Shown piece by piece: positions 6,908 to 9,988 of a DNA stretch of 9,988 bases. A program made the position numbers and the translations under genes. The notes under the pieces are model-generated. The model did not search any database. It was given only the letters and a program-made list of their open reading frames with translations, and had not been told where the DNA came from. Numbering within the stretch: position 1 is the stretch's first letter; each line of letters starts with the position of its first letter. The DNA is from an uncultured Eubacteriales bacterium. GTDB taxonomy: Bacteria; Bacillota_A; Clostridia; Christensenellales; Aristaeellaceae. The DNA is taken from assembly GCA_902775835.1 (NCBI GenBank), contig CACYNZ010000120.1:1-9988 (forward strand), in the 5' to 3' direction.

Positions 6908-8181
6908 TCACTTTCTGATGATGATGCTGTCCCGCTCGGGACCCACGGAAATATACGTTATGGGGCAGCTGATTTCCCGCTCAATATACGTAACATAACG
7001 CTGCGCCTGCGGCGGCAGATCTTCCCACCGACGAGCAGATGTCAGATCGCACCGCCAGCCCTCAAGCCAGGTCAGCACAGGCTTTGCCTCCTCCATTTCC
7101 GCAGGGAAGGGAAAATCCGTACTGCGACGGCCATGCAACGCGTAGGCTGTACAGACGGGAATCTGCTCCAAATAGCTCAGCACATCCAACTTCGTAAGGG
7201 CGATTTCCGTGGCCGCCTGCACGTTGACGCCATACCGCGTTGCCACGGCGTCAAAGGGGCCAACCCTGCGGGGGCGTCCGGTTTTGGCTCCGTATTCCTT
7301 TCCGTTTTCGCGAAGTCTGTCCGCTTCCGCTCCAAACATTTCACAAACAAAGGGACCTTCCCCTACGCAGGTGGAATATGCCTTGACAACACCCACTACG
7401 CCGTCGATGGTAATCCCCGGGCAGCCAGCGCCGATTGGCGCATAAGCCGCCAGCGTATTGGAGGAGGTGGTGTAGGGATAAATGCCAAGATCCAGATCGC
7501 GCAAAGCCCCAAGCTGCGCCTCAAACAGAACTCGTTTTCCGCAGGCATGCGCGCTGGTCAGCTGCGCACCCGTATCGCACAGGAAGGGAATGATCCGATC
7601 GCAAAAGCGCATTTTCCATTCAAGCAACGCCTCCATTGTATATGGCTCCACGCCGTACATCCCGGTCAGCATCAGATTTTTCCATTCCAGAATCTCCTTC
7701 AAATGCGCTGCGAACGCTTCCGGATGGCGCAATTCCCCGGCCATAATGGTTTTCTTTTGATATTTATCGGAATAAAACGGGGCGATTCCCTGCTTTGTGG
7801 AGCCGTATTTTTTGTCCGCCAGCCGGGTCTCTTCCAGCTGGTCCTGCAGGCGATGCCATGGGAGCAGGAGGGAAGCGCGGTCGCTGATTCTCAGGTTCTC
7901 GGGCGTAATGGCGATGCCCCTGCTTTGAAGCTCGGTGATTTCCAGCCATAGGTTTTCCGGATCCAGTGCCACGCCGTTTCCCAGCACGTTGATCACCCCG
8001 TCCCGGAAAACACCGGAGGGCAGCAAATGCAGAGCAAAGGTGCCTTTTTCGTTGCTTACGGTATGTCCTGCGTTTCCTCCCCCCTGATAGCGGACAACGT
8101 AATCGAATTGGCCTGTCAGTAAATCCACCATCCTGCCTTTGCCTTCATCACCCCAGTTAATCCCCACCACAGCACATGCGC

Positions 8182-8185
<4 letters not shown>
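6908..8185 (-). CDS. purA: Adenylosuccinate synthase, divergent clostridial type
   Basis: PurA joins aspartate to IMP using GTP, the first step from IMP to AMP; PurB, encoded next, completes it. The 425-residue length is normal. The GTP loop GINWGDEGKG lies at 8-17 with D13, and GGGNAGHT at 35-42 with H41, matching the catalytic pair of the E. coli enzyme. TGRPRRVGPFDAV and KLDVL are present towards the C-terminus. The IMP loop, usually GTTGRGIGPAY, reads GSTKQGIAPFY, as in a divergent branch I associate with Clostridia. The start at 8185 is chosen over 8206 because AAGGAG lies at 8194-8199 and the family N-terminus begins there. Its ATG overlaps the gltD stop as ATGA, which suggests coupled translation. 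Confidence 0.94.
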
Positions 8186-9594
<1,409 letters not shown>

Positions 9595-9598
9595 ACCG

Positions 9599-9988
9599 TC
9601 ACGCCCCTTTCAGGAAGGCTAAGTATTCGTCGGAGATCACCGCTTTGAATTTGGGCAGATACGAATCAAAGTGGGTGAGGAGCTCCTTGGCTTTTTTTGA
9701 GCCCGTGGCCCGCTCGTGCAGCTGCAACAGCCGCTGCAATTCGCCCGCCTGGTTGGATGTGACAGTGTAGATTTTCACGTGGCCCGGGTTCATGCGATCC
9801 TGCAAATCATCCTTTTCATCCAGCACCCAGGCGATGCCGCCGCTCATGCCCGCGGCAAAGTTGTCGCCCACGGTTCCCAGCACCGCCACCCGGCCCCCGG
9901 TCATGTATTCGCAGCCGTGATCGCCCACGCCCTCCACCACGGCCCAGGCCCCGGAATTGCGCACGGCGAAGCGTTCGCCCGCCATCCC
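9599..9988 (-). CDS. gltB: Glutamate synthase large subunit, C-terminal end (partial)
   Basis: The last 129 codons of gltB enter from the right edge and end with TGA at 9601-9599. GERFAVRNSGAWAVVEGVG, then GDHGCEYMTGG and NFAAGMSGGIAWVLD, is the conserved glycine-rich beta-helix domain found at the C-terminus of the large (alpha) subunit. The catalytic amidotransferase and FMN domains are outside the window. The end is followed four bases later by gltD, the partner subunit. The frame is open to the window edge, so nothing suggests damage. Confidence 0.95.
   Translation of the reverse strand, partial: GMAGERFAVRNSGAWAVVEGVGDHGCEYMTGGRVAVLGTVGDNFAAGMSGGIAWVLDEKDDLQDRMNPGHVKIYTVTSNQAGELQRLLQLHERATGSKKAKELLTHFDSYLPKFKAVISDEYLAFLKGA

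Noticed and set aside
6894..6911. GTG start of purB at 6911
   Set aside because: It would place the start on the purA stop, but AGGAAG is correctly spaced for ATG 6893 and the family N-terminus begins there.

Overview
The window looks like a chromosome segment from a gut-type member of the Firmicutes (class Clostridia). It is moderately GC-rich, has strong AGGAGG-type ribosome binding sites, and its relaxase, MobC and PurA proteins are of clostridial type. This placement is inferred from protein style; no search was run. Every real gene is on the minus strand, so the biological reading order runs from base 9988 down to base 1.

Bases 9988 to 3875 hold a tightly packed housekeeping operon: gltB (only its last 129 codons), gltD, purA, purB and pyrG. 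Stops and starts overlap or lie 4 to 12 bases apart. Together the genes assimilate nitrogen into glutamate (GltBD), make AMP from IMP (PurA, PurB) and make CTP from UTP (PyrG). Glutamine supplies the amide nitrogen for GltBD and PyrG. The pyrG gene is broken in this sequence: about eight codons are missing after the TTGK motif and the frame shifts at base 5186.

Bases 3874 to 3134 contain no convincing gene but are highly structured. I see five modules, all pointing toward mobC. Each has an array of short direct repeats at 10 to 11 base spacing (one helical turn), followed by a promoter -10 element. The repeat word differs between arrays (GGGGGC, CGACA in GAC context, CGAC in GGC context, CGACAT, GGACAT) while the layout is kept. 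Two modules run almost at once into a terminator-like hairpin with a shared closing sequence. This is the most unusual part of the window.

Bases 3133 to 1 are part of a mobilizable or conjugative element: mobC, a MOBP-type relaxase, a candidate origin of transfer just after the relaxase gene, a CHC2 zinc-finger protein related to primases, and the first 35 codons of another gene that overlaps it. The far end of the element, its integrase and its attachment sites are outside the window or not recognisable. The element side begins somewhere within about 25 to 160 bases after the pyrG stop codon.
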